64,000 nt of DNA, from positions 3,300,501 to 3,364,500 of the forward strand of contig NZ_CP030028.1 in NCBI RefSeq assembly GCF_003586445.1, in the 5' to 3' direction. This DNA is from Bacillus sp. Y1 (GTDB lineage Bacteria > Bacillota > Bacilli > Bacillales > Cytobacillaceae). The translations under genes were made by a program, and so were the position numbers. This document shows positions 18,134 to 27,754 of this stretch, piece by piece (the first letter of the stretch is position 1; each line of letters begins with the position of its first letter). The notes below the pieces were generated by a model. It did no database searches. It had not been told where the DNA came from and saw only the letters and a program-made list of their open reading frames with translations.

Positions 18134-18849
18134 TATTCATTGACTACTTCGAACTTATAGCCAACACCCCATACAGTAACAATCATTCTAGCCGCTTGCT
18201 CAGATACTTTATTTAACTTTTCTCGCAAACGTTTTACATGGGTATCAACAGTTCGTAAGTCTCCAAAAAACTCGTAATGCCAAACCTCTTTAAGTAATTG
18301 TTCACGATCAAACACCTTATCTGGAGATTTAGCTAAGAAATATAATAACTCATATTCTTTGGGTGTAAGGCTCACTTCTTTTCCATCTGCTAAAACACGG
18401 TGTGCATCATTATCAATGGTTAAATGAGGGAAAACAATCACATCTTTAGCCGTTGTTTCTGTGTGTATATAGCTCGTGCTAGAAGAACGACGTAGAAGTG
18501 CTTTTACTCGTAATACGACTTCTCTTGGGCTAAATGGTTTGACAATATAATCGTCTGTCCCCACTTCAAATCCTTGGACACGGTTCACTTCTTCGCCTTT
18601 AGCCGTAAGCATAATTACAGGAGTTGCCTTCTTTTCACGAAGTTCACGACAAACCTCAATACCATCCTTACCAGGCATCATTAAGTCAAGAAGGATAACA
18701 TCATAGTCATTGCTTATCGCCTTGGTCAATGCTTCATTCCCATCTTCTGCTTCATCAATCATATAATTTTCACGCTCTAAGTACATTTTCAATAACCGGC
18801 GAATTCTTTCCTCATCATCTACAACTAGAATCTTAACTTCCTTTTCCAT
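18133..18849 (-). CDS. resD: Response regulator ResD
   Basis: 238 aa, OmpR/PhoB type. The receiver domain (about 6-120) has the acid pair D11-D12, phospho-acceptor D55 (ILLDLMMPG), T82 and K104. The winged-helix DNA-binding domain (about 138-236) has LTPKEYELLYFLAK, then GDLRTVDTHVKRLREKL. It activates ctaA, res and anaerobic respiration genes. Its stop overlaps the resE start (TAATG). A terminator between resC and resD suggests it can be transcribed apart from resABC. Confidence 0.95.
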   Translation of the reverse strand: MEKEVKILVVDDEERIRRLLKMYLERENYMIDEAEDGNEALTKAISNDYDVILLDLMMPGKDGIEVCRELREKKATPVIMLTAKGEEVNRVQGFEVGTDDYIVKPFSPREVVLRVKALLRRSSSTSYIHTETTAKDVIVFPHLTIDNDAHRVLADGKEVSLTPKEYELLYFLAKSPDKVFDREQLLKEVWHYEFFGDLRTVDTHVKRLREKLNKVSEQAARMIVTVWGVGYKFEVVNE

Positions 18850-18888
18850 TGGACAATCCCCCTAGCTTTTAATTACGTAAGTGTGTTT

Positions 18889-18918
18889 AGAAAACAGCCC
18901 TCACGAAAAGTGAAGGCT
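18889..18918 (-). terminator. Terminator or attenuator between resC and resD
   Basis: On the minus strand AGCCTTCAC and GTGAGGGCT pair around TTTTC, followed by GTTTTC. The weak T tract could let some transcripts read into resDE, as in B. subtilis. Confidence 0.7.
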
Positions 18919-18935
18919 ATCCGAAAGCTTTCTTT

Positions 18936-20123
18936 TTAGGATCCTGCGTATGAATGAAGCCCTGCAATCACAAGATTGACAGCAACTAAATTAAACATAA
19001 TAATAATAAATCCAATAACAGCTAACCACGCAGATTTTTCTCCATGCCATCCTTTAGATAGGCGTAGATGTAAAAATGCTGCATAAAAAAGCCAAGTAAT
19101 GAGTGCCCAAACCTCTTTAGGGTCCCAACCCCAAAAACGGGTCCAGGCGATCTGTGCCCAGATCATTGCAAAAATAAGTCCCCCTAATGTAAACACTGGA
19201 AACCCGATTAACACAGAACGGTAGCTAATTTCATCTACTAAGTCTAGATTAATATTTTTTGTAAATGGTTTCAATGCTGCCCCAATTCTTTTTCTTAAGA
19301 CTAAGCGCAAAAGACCATATAGGAGGATACCTGCACCAAATGACCAAATGACCGTATTCAGCTTTTTCGCATTGATAATGCCTGGTACTGATACAAGTGG
19401 TTCCATTTTTCCGTCTGTTAGAAGTTCTCCTTGATTTGGACCAACTAGAGCTGGCAAATGATACTCCACTTTTGCTTCATTGTCATTTTTATCAACCCAA
19501 TTAAATTCTGCTTTATAATCAGCAAAGGAAAATGCTGATACAACGATGACAAATCCCAATGTAGCGATTAATCCATACATAACTACCTCTAACCAGGTAG
19601 TACTTTTACTATTTTTTGTTTGATCAATTACTTTTACTAAATAAATTAATGCGGCTCCAAAGCTAACGGCTAAAATAGCTTCACCTAATGCCACAGTTGT
19701 TACATGTATATGAAGCCAATCACTTTGTAAAGCTGGAATTAGTGGAGAAATGTCTGTTGGGAACATACTTGCGAAAGCAATCACCAATAAGGCAATCGGC
19801 ATTGTAAACAATCCTAATAAAGGTGTCTTATAGATAAAATAAATAATGATAAAAGCACCAACTAAACACATTCCAAAAAAAGTTGTAAATTCAAATAGAT
19901 TACTTACTGGAGCATGTCCAGCTATGGACCATCGTGTAAAAAAGAAACCAAGCTGTGCTGCAAATCCTAGAATAGAAATGACAATCCCAATGATTGACCA
20001 TTTGCTACTATTTTGTTGATGATCTAGGTTTTTCTTTTGCTTAATTGCTCCTCCAAAAAACGGAATAGAAAGTAAGTAAAGTATAAACGCAATATATAAT
20101 AGATTTTCACTAAGAGTGATCAA
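18936..20123 (-). CDS. resC: Cytochrome c synthase subunit ResC (CcsA)
   Basis: 395 aa with about eight membrane helices. The heme-handling WWD signature is present ([20 protein letters not shown]), with conserved His in WLHIHVT and [15 protein letters not shown]. ResB and ResC together form the system II synthase that moves heme outward and attaches it to apocytochrome CXXCH. The start overlaps the resB stop by four bases. Confidence 0.93.
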   Translation of the reverse strand: MITLSENLLYIAFILYLLSIPFFGGAIKQKKNLDHQQNSSKWSIIGIVISILGFAAQLGFFFTRWSIAGHAPVSNLFEFTTFFGMCLVGAFIIIYFIYKTPLLGLFTMPIALLVIAFASMFPTDISPLIPALQSDWLHIHVTTVALGEAILAVSFGAALIYLVKVIDQTKNSKSTTWLEVVMYGLIATLGFVIVVSAFSFADYKAEFNWVDKNDNEAKVEYHLPALVGPNQGELLTDGKMEPLVSVPGIINAKKLNTVIWSFGAGILLYGLLRLVLRKRIGAALKPFTKNINLDLVDEISYRSVLIGFPVFTLGGLIFAMIWAQIAWTRFWGWDPKEVWALITWLFYAAFLHLRLSKGWHGEKSAWLAVIGFIIIMFNLVAVNLVIAGLHSYAGS

Positions 20124-21766
20124 TCTTTTTCCCCCTCATCCACCTGGTTTTCCTTCAATTGGTCCATCGGTTCTTTTATTTCTGTCCCCGCAAGAACCAG
20201 CTGAATTTCCTTTTTCAGTCCAAACCAGTTTTTGTTCGTATGTGCTGCTACCCAAACCTCGTCTCCTTTACGCTGTATCCATATGCGACGATGGTTCCAA
20301 TATGCACCTTGAACCACACCAATCATGAAGATCAATCCACCAAATCCAATGATCCAAAGAGTTAAGTCTTTACGAACGGTGAGTCCAGTCACATCCTTTG
20401 TTTCAATTCCATTGAAGGCCATCTTGTATTCATTATCCCCTAAAGGTTCAATCGTTTGCTGGATTGCAACGAAACTAACTTCTCCTTCAGGTTTCTCTGG
20501 TGAATACATCTTAAATACGAAAGCTGGATTATTTGGAACTCTAGACTTTGTTGTTGGATTCCCATCTTCACCAAATTCAAAGTCTGGAAAGTAACTCATT
20601 AGCTCCACTGAGTAGTCGTTATCAAGTTCATACATTTTCTCAGGATCGTTCAAATTAATAGTAATATCACCAAAGGTTTCCCCTGTGCTCTTATTTGTCA
20701 GTAAAAATGACATTTTAAACAATTCATCGAGCTTATAGTTGACTTGATATAGAGCAAATTTCTCAAACTTTAGCGGTTGATTTACTCGAATACTACTAGA
20801 TTCTACTTCCTCTAGCTCAGGTTCGTCACCAGCTACCGTATTCCCCTTTGTCTTATAAAGTATGACATCAGATTGATAGTTTTTTGCAACCATTCCTGCA
20901 TTATCTAGTGCATCACCAAATGCTTCATTATCGGTTTCCTTGTCATACACCTCTAACTTGAAATCTACATTCTTCAAGTAATATTGCCCATCTGTCTCGG
21001 GAATCACTTTTGTTTCCCCTTCTCGTACCCAAAGAATTTCATCTATGTACATTCCTGGGACAAATCTGAGCATACTACCTATGAGAAAGATGATTAAGCC
21101 AACGTGATTGACATAAGGACCCCATCTAGAAAAACGACCTTTTTCAGCTAAAACATTTCCATTATCTTCACGGATGTTATAGCGTTTCTTTTTTAATTGT
21201 TCTTTCACTGATTCATAAGATTGATCGCTTACCGAACCAGTAGTAATTCCATAGATTCTTTGTCTTTGTAGAAAGCTCTCATGTCGAATGACCCTTTGTT
21301 TCTTTAATGCTCTATATAAGGGCACCACGCGGTCAAGACTACAGATAACCAGTGAAACACCGATGGCAGCAATTAATAACAGATACCACCATGAACTATA
21401 TAAATTATGAAAGCCAAGATCATAATACAATCTACCAAACCAACCGTATTGGTCCTCATAGTACTCAGCGACAGGCATAATGGTTGGGATATACATCTCT
21501 TGAGGTAAAATGGTCCCTAACGAAGATGCAATAAGTGTAACGATAATAAGCCATACCCCTACTTTTACCGATGAGAAAAAGTTCCAAACCTTATCAATCA
21601 TAGACTTATTATAAGTTTGTGACCTTCTTGCACTTCCTTCATACCGCATGTCTATTACTGGTTCTGCCGTAATTTGAGTTCCATCCTCTATGATTTTCCC
21701 ACATGCCTCACAGAGGATTGTGCCATGTGGATTGACATGACCACAATCGCATTTAACTTGATTCAT
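20120..21766 (-). CDS. resB: Cytochrome c synthase subunit ResB (Ccs1)
   Basis: 548 aa. The N-terminus has a small zinc-ribbon-like four-cysteine motif ([10 protein letters not shown] and CEACGKII), as in other Bacillus ResB. Three membrane spans lie near residues 70-95, 130-148 and 215-235, and a fourth near 470-490; a large extracytoplasmic domain lies between the last two. [20 protein letters not shown] includes the conserved heme-related His. It works with ResC. Overlaps resC; 19 bp separate it from resA. Confidence 0.93.
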   Translation of the reverse strand: MNQVKCDCGHVNPHGTILCEACGKIIEDGTQITAEPVIDMRYEGSARRSQTYNKSMIDKVWNFFSSVKVGVWLIIVTLIASSLGTILPQEMYIPTIMPVAEYYEDQYGWFGRLYYDLGFHNLYSSWWYLLLIAAIGVSLVICSLDRVVPLYRALKKQRVIRHESFLQRQRIYGITTGSVSDQSYESVKEQLKKKRYNIREDNGNVLAEKGRFSRWGPYVNHVGLIIFLIGSMLRFVPGMYIDEILWVREGETKVIPETDGQYYLKNVDFKLEVYDKETDNEAFGDALDNAGMVAKNYQSDVILYKTKGNTVAGDEPELEEVESSSIRVNQPLKFEKFALYQVNYKLDELFKMSFLLTNKSTGETFGDITINLNDPEKMYELDNDYSVELMSYFPDFEFGEDGNPTTKSRVPNNPAFVFKMYSPEKPEGEVSFVAIQQTIEPLGDNEYKMAFNGIETKDVTGLTVRKDLTLWIIGFGGLIFMIGVVQGAYWNHRRIWIQRKGDEVWVAAHTNKNWFGLKKEIQLVLAGTEIKEPMDQLKENQVDEGEKD

Positions 21767-21785
21767 TGCAAAATCTCCTCATACC

Positions 21786-22313
21786 CTATGGTTTTATCTT
21801 CTCCATCATCTCTGTCACATCAGCCTCAGCAACGATCTGTCCCGTATGTATTTCTACCACATTTCCTTGTTTATCAATTAAAAACGTGATTGGAAGGGGA
21901 TCTACTCCATAAGCTGTCATCACTTGACTGTCTTTGTCAGTAACAATTGGAAATTGCAAATCATATCGTTTAGAAAAATCAGAAACAGCAACATTAGATT
22001 CCCCAACGTTAACTGCAATAACATGTACCCCTTGATCTTTATATGCTTGGTATTGGTTATTTAAAAACGGCATTTCTTTCTCACAAGGCTTACACCATGT
22101 TGCCCAAAAGTTTAACAGAACACCTTCTCCTTCATAATCGGAAAGCTGATGTTTTTCCCCTTTGAGATCGGTAAGAACAAAGTCAGGTGCTTTTTTCCCT
22201 ACTTCGACCTTTTGTACCTCATCCTTAGTAAAATTGGCGTATAGTGTATAGGCAACCGCAGCGCCAAGAAGCAGTAAAATGACCGTTCTGATTAGCAGCC
22301 TCTGCTTTTTCAT
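21786..22313 (-). CDS. resA: Thiol-disulfide oxidoreductase ResA
   Basis: 175 aa from ATG at 22313 with GGGGGAGG upstream. An N-terminal membrane anchor (about 5-25) precedes an AhpC/TSA-thioredoxin-like domain with active site C74-K-P-C77 (WATWCKPCEKE) and the family Glu E80. ResA reduces the cysteines of apocytochrome c on the outer face so that ResBC can attach heme. First gene of the res operon. CKPC replaces the CEPC of B. subtilis, which may shift the redox potential slightly. Confidence 0.93.
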   Translation of the reverse strand: MKKQRLLIRTVILLLLGAAVAYTLYANFTKDEVQKVEVGKKAPDFVLTDLKGEKHQLSDYEGEGVLLNFWATWCKPCEKEMPFLNNQYQAYKDQGVHVIAVNVGESNVAVSDFSKRYDLQFPIVTDKDSQVMTAYGVDPLPITFLIDKQGNVVEIHTGQIVAEADVTEMMEKIKP

Positions 22314-22338
22314 ATGGTTCCTCCCCCATTCACAGTCA

Positions 22339-22363
22339 AAATTGCACAATTTGCTTTATTATA
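22339..22363 (-). promoter_or_regulatory. resA promoter -10 box with inverted repeat at the start site
   Basis: TATAAT (22358-22363, minus strand) has no good -35 box, as expected of an activator-dependent promoter. The inverted repeat AAATTG-TG-CAATTT (22339-22352) lies at the likely start site. A TGTGAA sequence further downstream (22330-22335) resembles a ResD half-site. Confidence 0.4.
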
Positions 22364-22428
22364 TCATTTTTCAACATACACATATTGTTATCGCTATCAA
22401 AAGACTGTGACACTTCTATGAACTTTTT

Positions 22429-23151
22429 CTATTTTTTTAGTGCAAGTGCACGTAATTGTTTTACTTCATGAGGAGAAAGCTCTCGAGCATCGCCCACTTT
22501 TAATCCTTGAAGGGTCAGAAAACCATACCGCTCTCTTTTTAATTTTAGAACAGGATTCCCTACAGCTTCAAACATTCTTCTAACCTGTCTGTTTCTTCCT
22601 TCATGGATGGTAATCTCAACAATCGCTGTTTGTTTTTTCTTGTCGACAGTATGCATTTTCACTTTTGCTGGAGCGGTTTTTCCATCCTCTAGACGTACTC
22701 CTCTTTCAAGAGCCTTCAACGCTTCCTTTGTAGGAATCCCCTTTACCTTTGCCACATACACTTTATCAATTTGGTTACTTGGATGCATAAGTGTATTAGC
22801 AAATTCGCCATCATTCGTTAAAATTAATAGACCAGATGTATCATAATCCAACCTTCCAACTGGATAAATTCGTTGTTCAATCATCGGGAAGAAATCTGTT
22901 ACTACTTTTCTCCCTTTATCATCGTTAACACTTGAGATAACTCCCCTAGGTTTATAAAGCATAAAGTAGATCGGTTCTTCCCTTTCTAGAGGAATTCCAT
23001 CTACTTCTACTTTATCTGAGGAAGAAACCTTTATTCCTAGCTCCTTTACAACCTTCCCATTCACTCGAACATGTCCTTCTTCAATTAATTGTTCTGCTTT
23101 TCTTCTTGACGCAATCCCTGCGTGTGCAATTACTTTTTGTAATCTTTCCAT
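22429..23151 (-). CDS. rluB: 23S rRNA pseudouridine synthase RluB
   Basis: 240 aa. An S4 RNA-binding domain (about 1-60, RLQKVIAHAGIASRRKAEQL) precedes the RsuA-type catalytic domain with GRLDYDTSGLLILTNDG, which carries the catalytic Asp, and HEGRNRQVRRM. It modifies a uridine in the peptidyl-transferase region of 23S rRNA. It lies upstream of resA as in B. subtilis, with its own promoter likely. Confidence 0.93.
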   Translation of the reverse strand: MERLQKVIAHAGIASRRKAEQLIEEGHVRVNGKVVKELGIKVSSSDKVEVDGIPLEREEPIYFMLYKPRGVISSVNDDKGRKVVTDFFPMIEQRIYPVGRLDYDTSGLLILTNDGEFANTLMHPSNQIDKVYVAKVKGIPTKEALKALERGVRLEDGKTAPAKVKMHTVDKKKQTAIVEITIHEGRNRQVRRMFEAVGNPVLKLKRERYGFLTLQGLKVGDARELSPHEVKQLRALALKK

Positions 23152-23253
23152 CTATGTCACCTCATAATGTGTGTTTCCTGTAGTGTTTACTCCTCTAGCA
23201 TTATGACATATATTTTCATGATTTCAAAGTAACCTGTACGAAATAACCATTGT

Positions 23254-23289
23254 AAAAAAAGATACTCCCCACATAATGTGAAGAGTATC
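23254..23289 (-). terminator. Terminator after dacB-spmA-spmB
   Basis: On the minus strand GATACTCTTCACAT and ATGTGGGGAGTATC pair (with G-T pairs), followed by TTTTTTT. Confidence 0.85.
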
Positions 23290-23298
23290 CTCTATTAA

Positions 23299-23832
23299 TT
23301 AATACCCAAATACGATTGTAACTACCACAATAGCCGCGATAATTCCTACTAAATCAGCGAGAAGCCCAACTTTTAGGGCATCCCCCATTTTTTTGATTCC
23401 AACAGCACCAAAGTAAACGGTTAACACATAGAAGGTAGTATCCGTACTTCCTTGTAAAGTGGCGGCTAGTCTTCCAATATACGAGTCTGGTCCATGCTGT
23501 GCCATTAAATCACTCGTCATCCCCAGTGCGGCTGTTCCAGAGATTGGCCGAATAATGGCTAGCGGCGCTATCTCAGGAGGTACACCGATTGCTTCAAGGA
23601 CCGGTTTTAGAAATCCCATAAAATACTCCAACGCACCTGATGCACGAAAAACGGAAATAGCTACAAGCATTCCAACTAAAAAGGGAATGATTGAGACGGC
23701 TATCTTTATTCCTTCTTTCCCACCTTCAACAAAGCTTTCATATGTAGGAACTTGTTTATACGTTCCATATAAAAGAATAACAGCAATCAATACGGGAATA
23801 AACCATAATGAAATAGCTGTAACAATACCCAT
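23299..23832 (-). CDS. spmB: Spore maturation protein SpmB
   Basis: 177 aa, five or so membrane helices, nucleoside-transporter-gate (Gate) domain: IAVSIIPFLVGMLVAISVFR, with the conserved IIRPISGTAALGM and GSTDTTFYVLTVYFG. With SpmA it is needed for full spore core dehydration. Third gene of the dacB operon, eight bases after spmA. Confidence 0.93.
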   Translation of the reverse strand: MGIVTAISLWFIPVLIAVILLYGTYKQVPTYESFVEGGKEGIKIAVSIIPFLVGMLVAISVFRASGALEYFMGFLKPVLEAIGVPPEIAPLAIIRPISGTAALGMTSDLMAQHGPDSYIGRLAATLQGSTDTTFYVLTVYFGAVGIKKMGDALKVGLLADLVGIIAAIVVVTIVFGY

Positions 23833-23840
23833 TTTCTACA

Positions 23841-24428
23841 TCATCCTTTACGGCTTCTTCGGTAGTAATAAAAACGATCAATGAGAATTGCACCTATGGA
23901 GGAACAGATAGTAGCAATCAGAGTTGGACCGACTATATCCGTAGGAGAGGCTGAATTATAATTCATCCGAATAGCGATTACCGTCGTTGGAATGAGCGTG
24001 ATACTTGAAGTATTAATGGCCAGAAATGTAATCATGGAGCGGCTTGCTTCATTTTTACCTCCATTTATTTTTTTCATTTCTTCCATTGCTTTAATACCAA
24101 GAGGAGTAGCTGCATTTCCTAGTCCAAACATATTTGCCATCATATTCGAAAGGATATATCCCATTGCTGGATGATTATGAGGTATTTCTGGAAACAATCT
24201 TGTAACTATCGGCTTAAATAAATTAGATAATTTATTTAGTAGTCCTGCATCTTCCGCTATCCTCATCATTCCCAGCCAGAACACAAGAATACTAATCAGA
24301 CCAATACATAGTGTAACTGCTTCCTTGGCTCCATTAAATATAGCTTCATTTACCTCAGACATCGTTCCATTAACCATTGCAAATACTATTCCAATTACGG
24401 TTAAGCAAACCCATATAATATTAACCAT
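23841..24428 (-). CDS. spmA: Spore maturation protein SpmA
   Basis: 195 aa, Gate-domain membrane protein like SpmB. Conserved features are NGAKEAVTLCIGLISILVFW, NMMANMFGLGNAATPLG and FLAINTSSITLIPTTVIAIR. Its start overlaps the dacB stop by eight bases. Works in spore core dehydration with SpmB, expressed in the mother cell. Confidence 0.93.
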   Translation of the reverse strand: MVNIIWVCLTVIGIVFAMVNGTMSEVNEAIFNGAKEAVTLCIGLISILVFWLGMMRIAEDAGLLNKLSNLFKPIVTRLFPEIPHNHPAMGYILSNMMANMFGLGNAATPLGIKAMEEMKKINGGKNEASRSMITFLAINTSSITLIPTTVIAIRMNYNSASPTDIVGPTLIATICSSIGAILIDRFYYYRRSRKG

Positions 24429-25554
24429 TAGCTTTCACGCCTATCATCGTAGTAAATACTTTCTTAAAAGATTCAAAAAAGCTCGTTTCTTCTTTTTCAT
24501 TGTTATAATAAATTGGCATCGTTTTGATTGGCTTATCATCAAAGGTAATGATTACTTCCCCTATTACTTCAGGAATATTTCTTTCTCCCTTAAGTTGTTT
24601 TAATTTGTACTCAAGCTCAAATTCATCTTTTTCTGTTTCTAATACAGGGTACTGAAAGTCGTGTTTCACTACAGCCTTATTCTTATACTTGTCTGATTGA
24701 ATTCCTGAGATGAAGCCCTTTTCAACAACTTGTACCATTTCATACGTCTTAAAAGCTGTTTCGAACATATTAATATGATCATTCCAATCGTCTGGCCCGT
24801 TCAATGTAACAGCGATTAAATCCATTCCATCTTTCGTAGCAGTGGACACTAATGTTCTTTTTGCTAGCTTTGTGAAGCCCGTTTTCCCACCTGTACTATA
24901 GTCATATAACTCTGTTAGCAAACGATTCTTGTTACGCCATACCCGGTCCCAGCTTTCTGTTGGATTAGGGGCTCTGTGTACTTCCGTTCCTGCAATCAAT
25001 TTATAAGTATCATTCATCATTGCATATCTTGTTAAAATAGCCATGTCATATGCTGTGGAATAATGATCATTCGAATCATCTAAGCCATGTGGATTGGCAA
25101 AATGAGAATGTAACATTCCGATCTCATCTGCTTTTTGATTCATTAAGAACGCAAACCCTTCCACACTGCCTCCGATATACTCAGCAATCGCAACCGCAGC
25201 GTCATTGCCAGAGCGAAGCATTAAACCGTAAACTAAATCTTCTAGCTTGATTTCTTCGTTCTCCTTCAGATATAAGGAAGATCCTTCTGCTCTAGTCGCA
25301 TTTTTACTGACTTTTACCATCTCATTTAGTTTTCCTGACTCGATGGCAAGGACAGCTGTCATAATCTTTGTGATACTGGCGATTCGCCTTTTTTCATGAG
25401 CACCCTTTTCAAATAATACTCTCCCTGAGCTTTGTTCAATCAGAACAGCATATTGTGAGCTAACATTGATATTTGTGTTAGCACTCACTGGAATATGAAA
25501 AAGAATCAAAAAGGTGATTATCATTAACACAAATACCTTTTTACTTCTAGCCAT
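24421..25554 (-). CDS. dacB: Sporulation D-alanyl-D-alanine carboxypeptidase DacB (PBP5*)
   Basis: 377 aa with a signal peptide (about 1-25, cleaved after SAN). The serine peptidase S11 motifs are complete: S60-I-T-K63, SGN in LRSGNDAAVA, and KTG in STGGKTGFT. It trims stem peptides of spore cortex peptidoglycan and limits cross-linking. First gene of dacB-spmA-spmB. A sigma-E-like promoter precedes it. Confidence 0.93.
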   Translation of the reverse strand: MARSKKVFVLMIITFLILFHIPVSANTNINVSSQYAVLIEQSSGRVLFEKGAHEKRRIASITKIMTAVLAIESGKLNEMVKVSKNATRAEGSSLYLKENEEIKLEDLVYGLMLRSGNDAAVAIAEYIGGSVEGFAFLMNQKADEIGMLHSHFANPHGLDDSNDHYSTAYDMAILTRYAMMNDTYKLIAGTEVHRAPNPTESWDRVWRNKNRLLTELYDYSTGGKTGFTKLAKRTLVSTATKDGMDLIAVTLNGPDDWNDHINMFETAFKTYEMVQVVEKGFISGIQSDKYKNKAVVKHDFQYPVLETEKDEFELEYKLKQLKGERNIPEVIGEVIITFDDKPIKTMPIYYNNEKEETSFFESFKKVFTTMIGVKANG

Positions 25555-25588
25555 TCTTCAACCCTCGTCTCCTAGTTATGTTTGTACA

Positions 25589-25616
25589 AGTTTATGCGTG
25601 ATAAAAATGAATATGC
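25589..25616 (-). promoter_or_regulatory. Sigma-E-like promoter of dacB
   Basis: On the minus strand ATATT (25610-25614), 13 bp, CATAAACT (25589-25596), close to the sigma-E form ATATT, 13-15 bp, CATACANT. Position and the known mother-cell expression of dacB agree. Confidence 0.55.
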
Positions 25617-25617
25617 C

Positions 25618-25652
25618 AAAAAGAGTCCACCAGCATAAAAGCGGTAGACTCT
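25618..25652 (-). terminator. Terminator after sodF
   Basis: On the minus strand GAGTCTACCGC and GCTGGTGGACTC pair around TTTTAT, followed by TTTTT. It abuts the dacB promoter. Confidence 0.82.
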
Positions 25653-25657
25653 TCCAT

Positions 25658-26554
25658 TTATAATAGTTTCCATTTAATTTGTGATGCTTGTGAAAGTCTC
25701 TCCTCCACTTTTCTCCAATTCACTACATTCCACCAATTGGAGACGTAATCTGCTCGATTATTGTTATATTGCAAATAATATGCGTGCTCCCATACATCTA
25801 ACGGCAGGAGTGGAATGGTATCCCATTGCGTCAAATTCATATGTTTTTCTGATTGAAGGATTTCAAGATGGCGTGCTCTTGGTGACCAAACTAAAATGGC
25901 CCATCCACTTCCTTCTACTGCTTTTGCTGCTTCTGTAAAATGCTTTTTAAAAGCATTAAAATTACCAAAATATTTGTTGATTTCCTCAAGTAGCTTCCCT
26001 GTCGGCTGCCCCCCTCCATTCGGCTTCATCGTTTCCCAAAAGAGACTGTGTAAGTAATGTCCTGATCCATGGAAGGCTAGCTCTCTTGACCAATGCTTTA
26101 CTAACGAATAATCACTCTTTTCTCGAGCCTCCTTAAGCTTGATCTCCGCTTTATTCAACCCATCAACATAGGATTGATGATGCTTACTATGATGTAATTC
26201 CATTATCTTTTCAGAAATATAGGGTTCCAATGCATCATAACTGTAAGGTAGTTTTGGCAAAACATGCTCTCCTGCTTTTAAAGAAGGTTCCTGCAAATAA
26301 ATAGATCCTATCTGTTGCCTCTTAGAAAAATATGCTTCCATTTCATCATGTAATTCTTCAACCTTTTCTTGAACAGTCTTAAATTCTTCCTGAGTTAAAT
26401 CTCCGCTTCGCGTAATATGATCCATAATTTCACTAAAATGATCAAGCTTACTCCATAATCCATCTTCTTCTGGAACATGCTCTTGCTCTAGAAATCGTTT
26501 AAGCTCTTCGTTGTAGCTGATAACGTCCTTAACATACTGTTCAAACCGATTCAT
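25658..26554 (-). CDS. sodF: Fe/Mn superoxide dismutase with N-terminal extension (SodF type)
   Basis: 298 aa from ATG at 26554, which follows GAGGTGA. Residues about 1-98 form an extra helical, acidic N-terminal region not found in ordinary SodA. The SOD domain begins at LPKLPYSYDALEPYI. Metal ligands are the His of IMELHHSKHHQ, the His of AFHGSGHYLHSLFW, and Asp and His of PLDVWEHAYYLQY. It converts superoxide to oxygen and peroxide; the iron form is presumed from SodF. The role of the extension is unknown. It lies between dacB and ypuI. Confidence 0.9.
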   Translation of the reverse strand: MNRFEQYVKDVISYNEELKRFLEQEHVPEEDGLWSKLDHFSEIMDHITRSGDLTQEEFKTVQEKVEELHDEMEAYFSKRQQIGSIYLQEPSLKAGEHVLPKLPYSYDALEPYISEKIMELHHSKHHQSYVDGLNKAEIKLKEAREKSDYSLVKHWSRELAFHGSGHYLHSLFWETMKPNGGGQPTGKLLEEINKYFGNFNAFKKHFTEAAKAVEGSGWAILVWSPRARHLEILQSEKHMNLTQWDTIPLLPLDVWEHAYYLQYNNNRADYVSNWWNVVNWRKVEERLSQASQIKWKLL

Positions 26555-26633
26555 TATCATCACCTCAGAACATTTGGGTTTACCTTAAAGCATATGAGGG
26601 AATGGCCCGGTTGACACCATTAAGAATAAAAGG

Positions 26634-26664
26634 ACAAAAAAATAACGACCTATTGGTCGTTATT
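26634..26664 (-). terminator. Terminator after ypuI
   Basis: AATAACGACC and GGTCGTTATT pair around CAATA, followed on the minus strand by TTTTTT. It overlaps the last codons of ypuI. Confidence 0.85.
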
Positions 26665-27148
26665 TCGATTGTGTCATTTTTGTTCGATAATCTGTTTCGT
26701 AGTACTCTAGCTCTTCACGGATCTTCTGGAATTCCCCTTCAAACCCTTTTAGTAGCTGAAGAACACTATCAGGAACGTCTTCTTGAAATTTGATTGAGTT
26801 TTTACCTGTATAAGCGGATCGGCTATCTTCATACCATACATCATTTTTTGGTGAGAAAAATTCTTCAATACATTTATGATAAATACTATAAAGTGTCTTT
26901 TCAGCTGCTCCTTTTGGAAAAGATTCTGACTGTAAAATCACCGCACAAGCATCTAATCCCTCTTCACAATATACAAGCAGCTTTCTTAAATTACCTAAGA
27001 TTCGTTTATAGTATTCTTTGTCGCCTTGTTTTTCTGACAATAGTCCATCAATCGTTGTACTGTTTAAGAAAGACTCTAAACCAATTACTGTATTTGTTAA
27101 AAAAGACTTTACGTCCATTACTTGAACTTTCACCATTGAATTACCCAC
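26660..27148 (-). CDS. ypuI: YpuI, DUF3907 protein
   Basis: 162 aa, soluble and mainly helical. Conserved blocks include YCEEGLDACAVILQS, EKTLYSIYHKCIEEFF, YEDSRSAYTGKNSIKFQ and EELEYYETD. The match to B. subtilis YpuI is by these blocks and by position between dacB and scpB. No catalytic motif is visible and the function is unknown. The start is GTG at 27148, six bases after AGGGGTG. Confidence 0.83.
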   Translation of the reverse strand: MGNSMVKVQVMDVKSFLTNTVIGLESFLNSTTIDGLLSEKQGDKEYYKRILGNLRKLLVYCEEGLDACAVILQSESFPKGAAEKTLYSIYHKCIEEFFSPKNDVWYEDSRSAYTGKNSIKFQEDVPDSVLQLLKGFEGEFQKIREELEYYETDYRTKMTQSK

Positions 27149-27207
27149 TGTCTACACCCCTGCCCTTTGTAATAACTCTGAATGTTTGGTTTATTGGATA
27201 ACTAATT

Positions 27208-27630
27208 TTACGCTTGCACCGTAAATTCCAACAGAGAAGGAAGCTTGCAAGCCTGATTACTTTTTACCTTTTTAACAACTTCAATAATCTTATCAAGATC
27301 AATGTCTTGAAAATATGCAGCAAATTCATTCTGATTATTGATATACACTCTTTTTCGATGTCTAAAACCTGGATTTTTAATTAATAATACGAGAGCAACT
27401 ATATCCATTAAATGAACTTCTAGCCCATCCTCTTGAAAGATTGGATTCTCTAAAAATGGAGTGAACTCATTTAACTTCTCCTCAAAATAACGGACATAAA
27501 GAACTGCTAGCGTTTTCTCCGTATTCTCTTCTACAAAAGTTACTTCGCTTCGGTTGAAAAAATCCTCCGAAGTGTTAGATTTTTCTTTTTCCAGCTCATA
27601 CCCTACACAGCTTTTAATTAACACGTTCAT
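27208..27630 (-). CDS. Protein of unknown function between ypuI and scpB
   Basis: 140 aa, soluble, no membrane segment or motif I recognise. The first half is acidic (EKEKSNTSEDFF, VEENTEKTL), the second half basic (FRHRKRVYINN, VVKKVKSNQ). AAAGGGAT precedes the ATG. B. subtilis has no gene I recall at this place, so it is likely a lineage-specific member of the locus. It could be co-transcribed with ypuI, 59 bp downstream. Confidence 0.65.
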   Translation of the reverse strand: MNVLIKSCVGYELEKEKSNTSEDFFNRSEVTFVEENTEKTLAVLYVRYFEEKLNEFTPFLENPIFQEDGLEVHLMDIVALVLLIKNPGFRHRKRVYINNQNEFAAYFQDIDLDKIIEVVKKVKSNQACKLPSLLEFTVQA

Positions 27631-27754
27631 ACATCCCTTTCTTACCTCCTAATGAGGCAGGTGCAAATTGTGTTAAAAATGCCCCTAAATAGAAGCATTT
27701 CCCTGAAAATTAATTATATTTTATCACAAATAATGAATATATGCGTAAGAAAAC

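Noticed and set aside
20116..20594. Plus-strand open frames inside resB
   Set aside because: Antisense shadows of a clear resB gene, without start sites.
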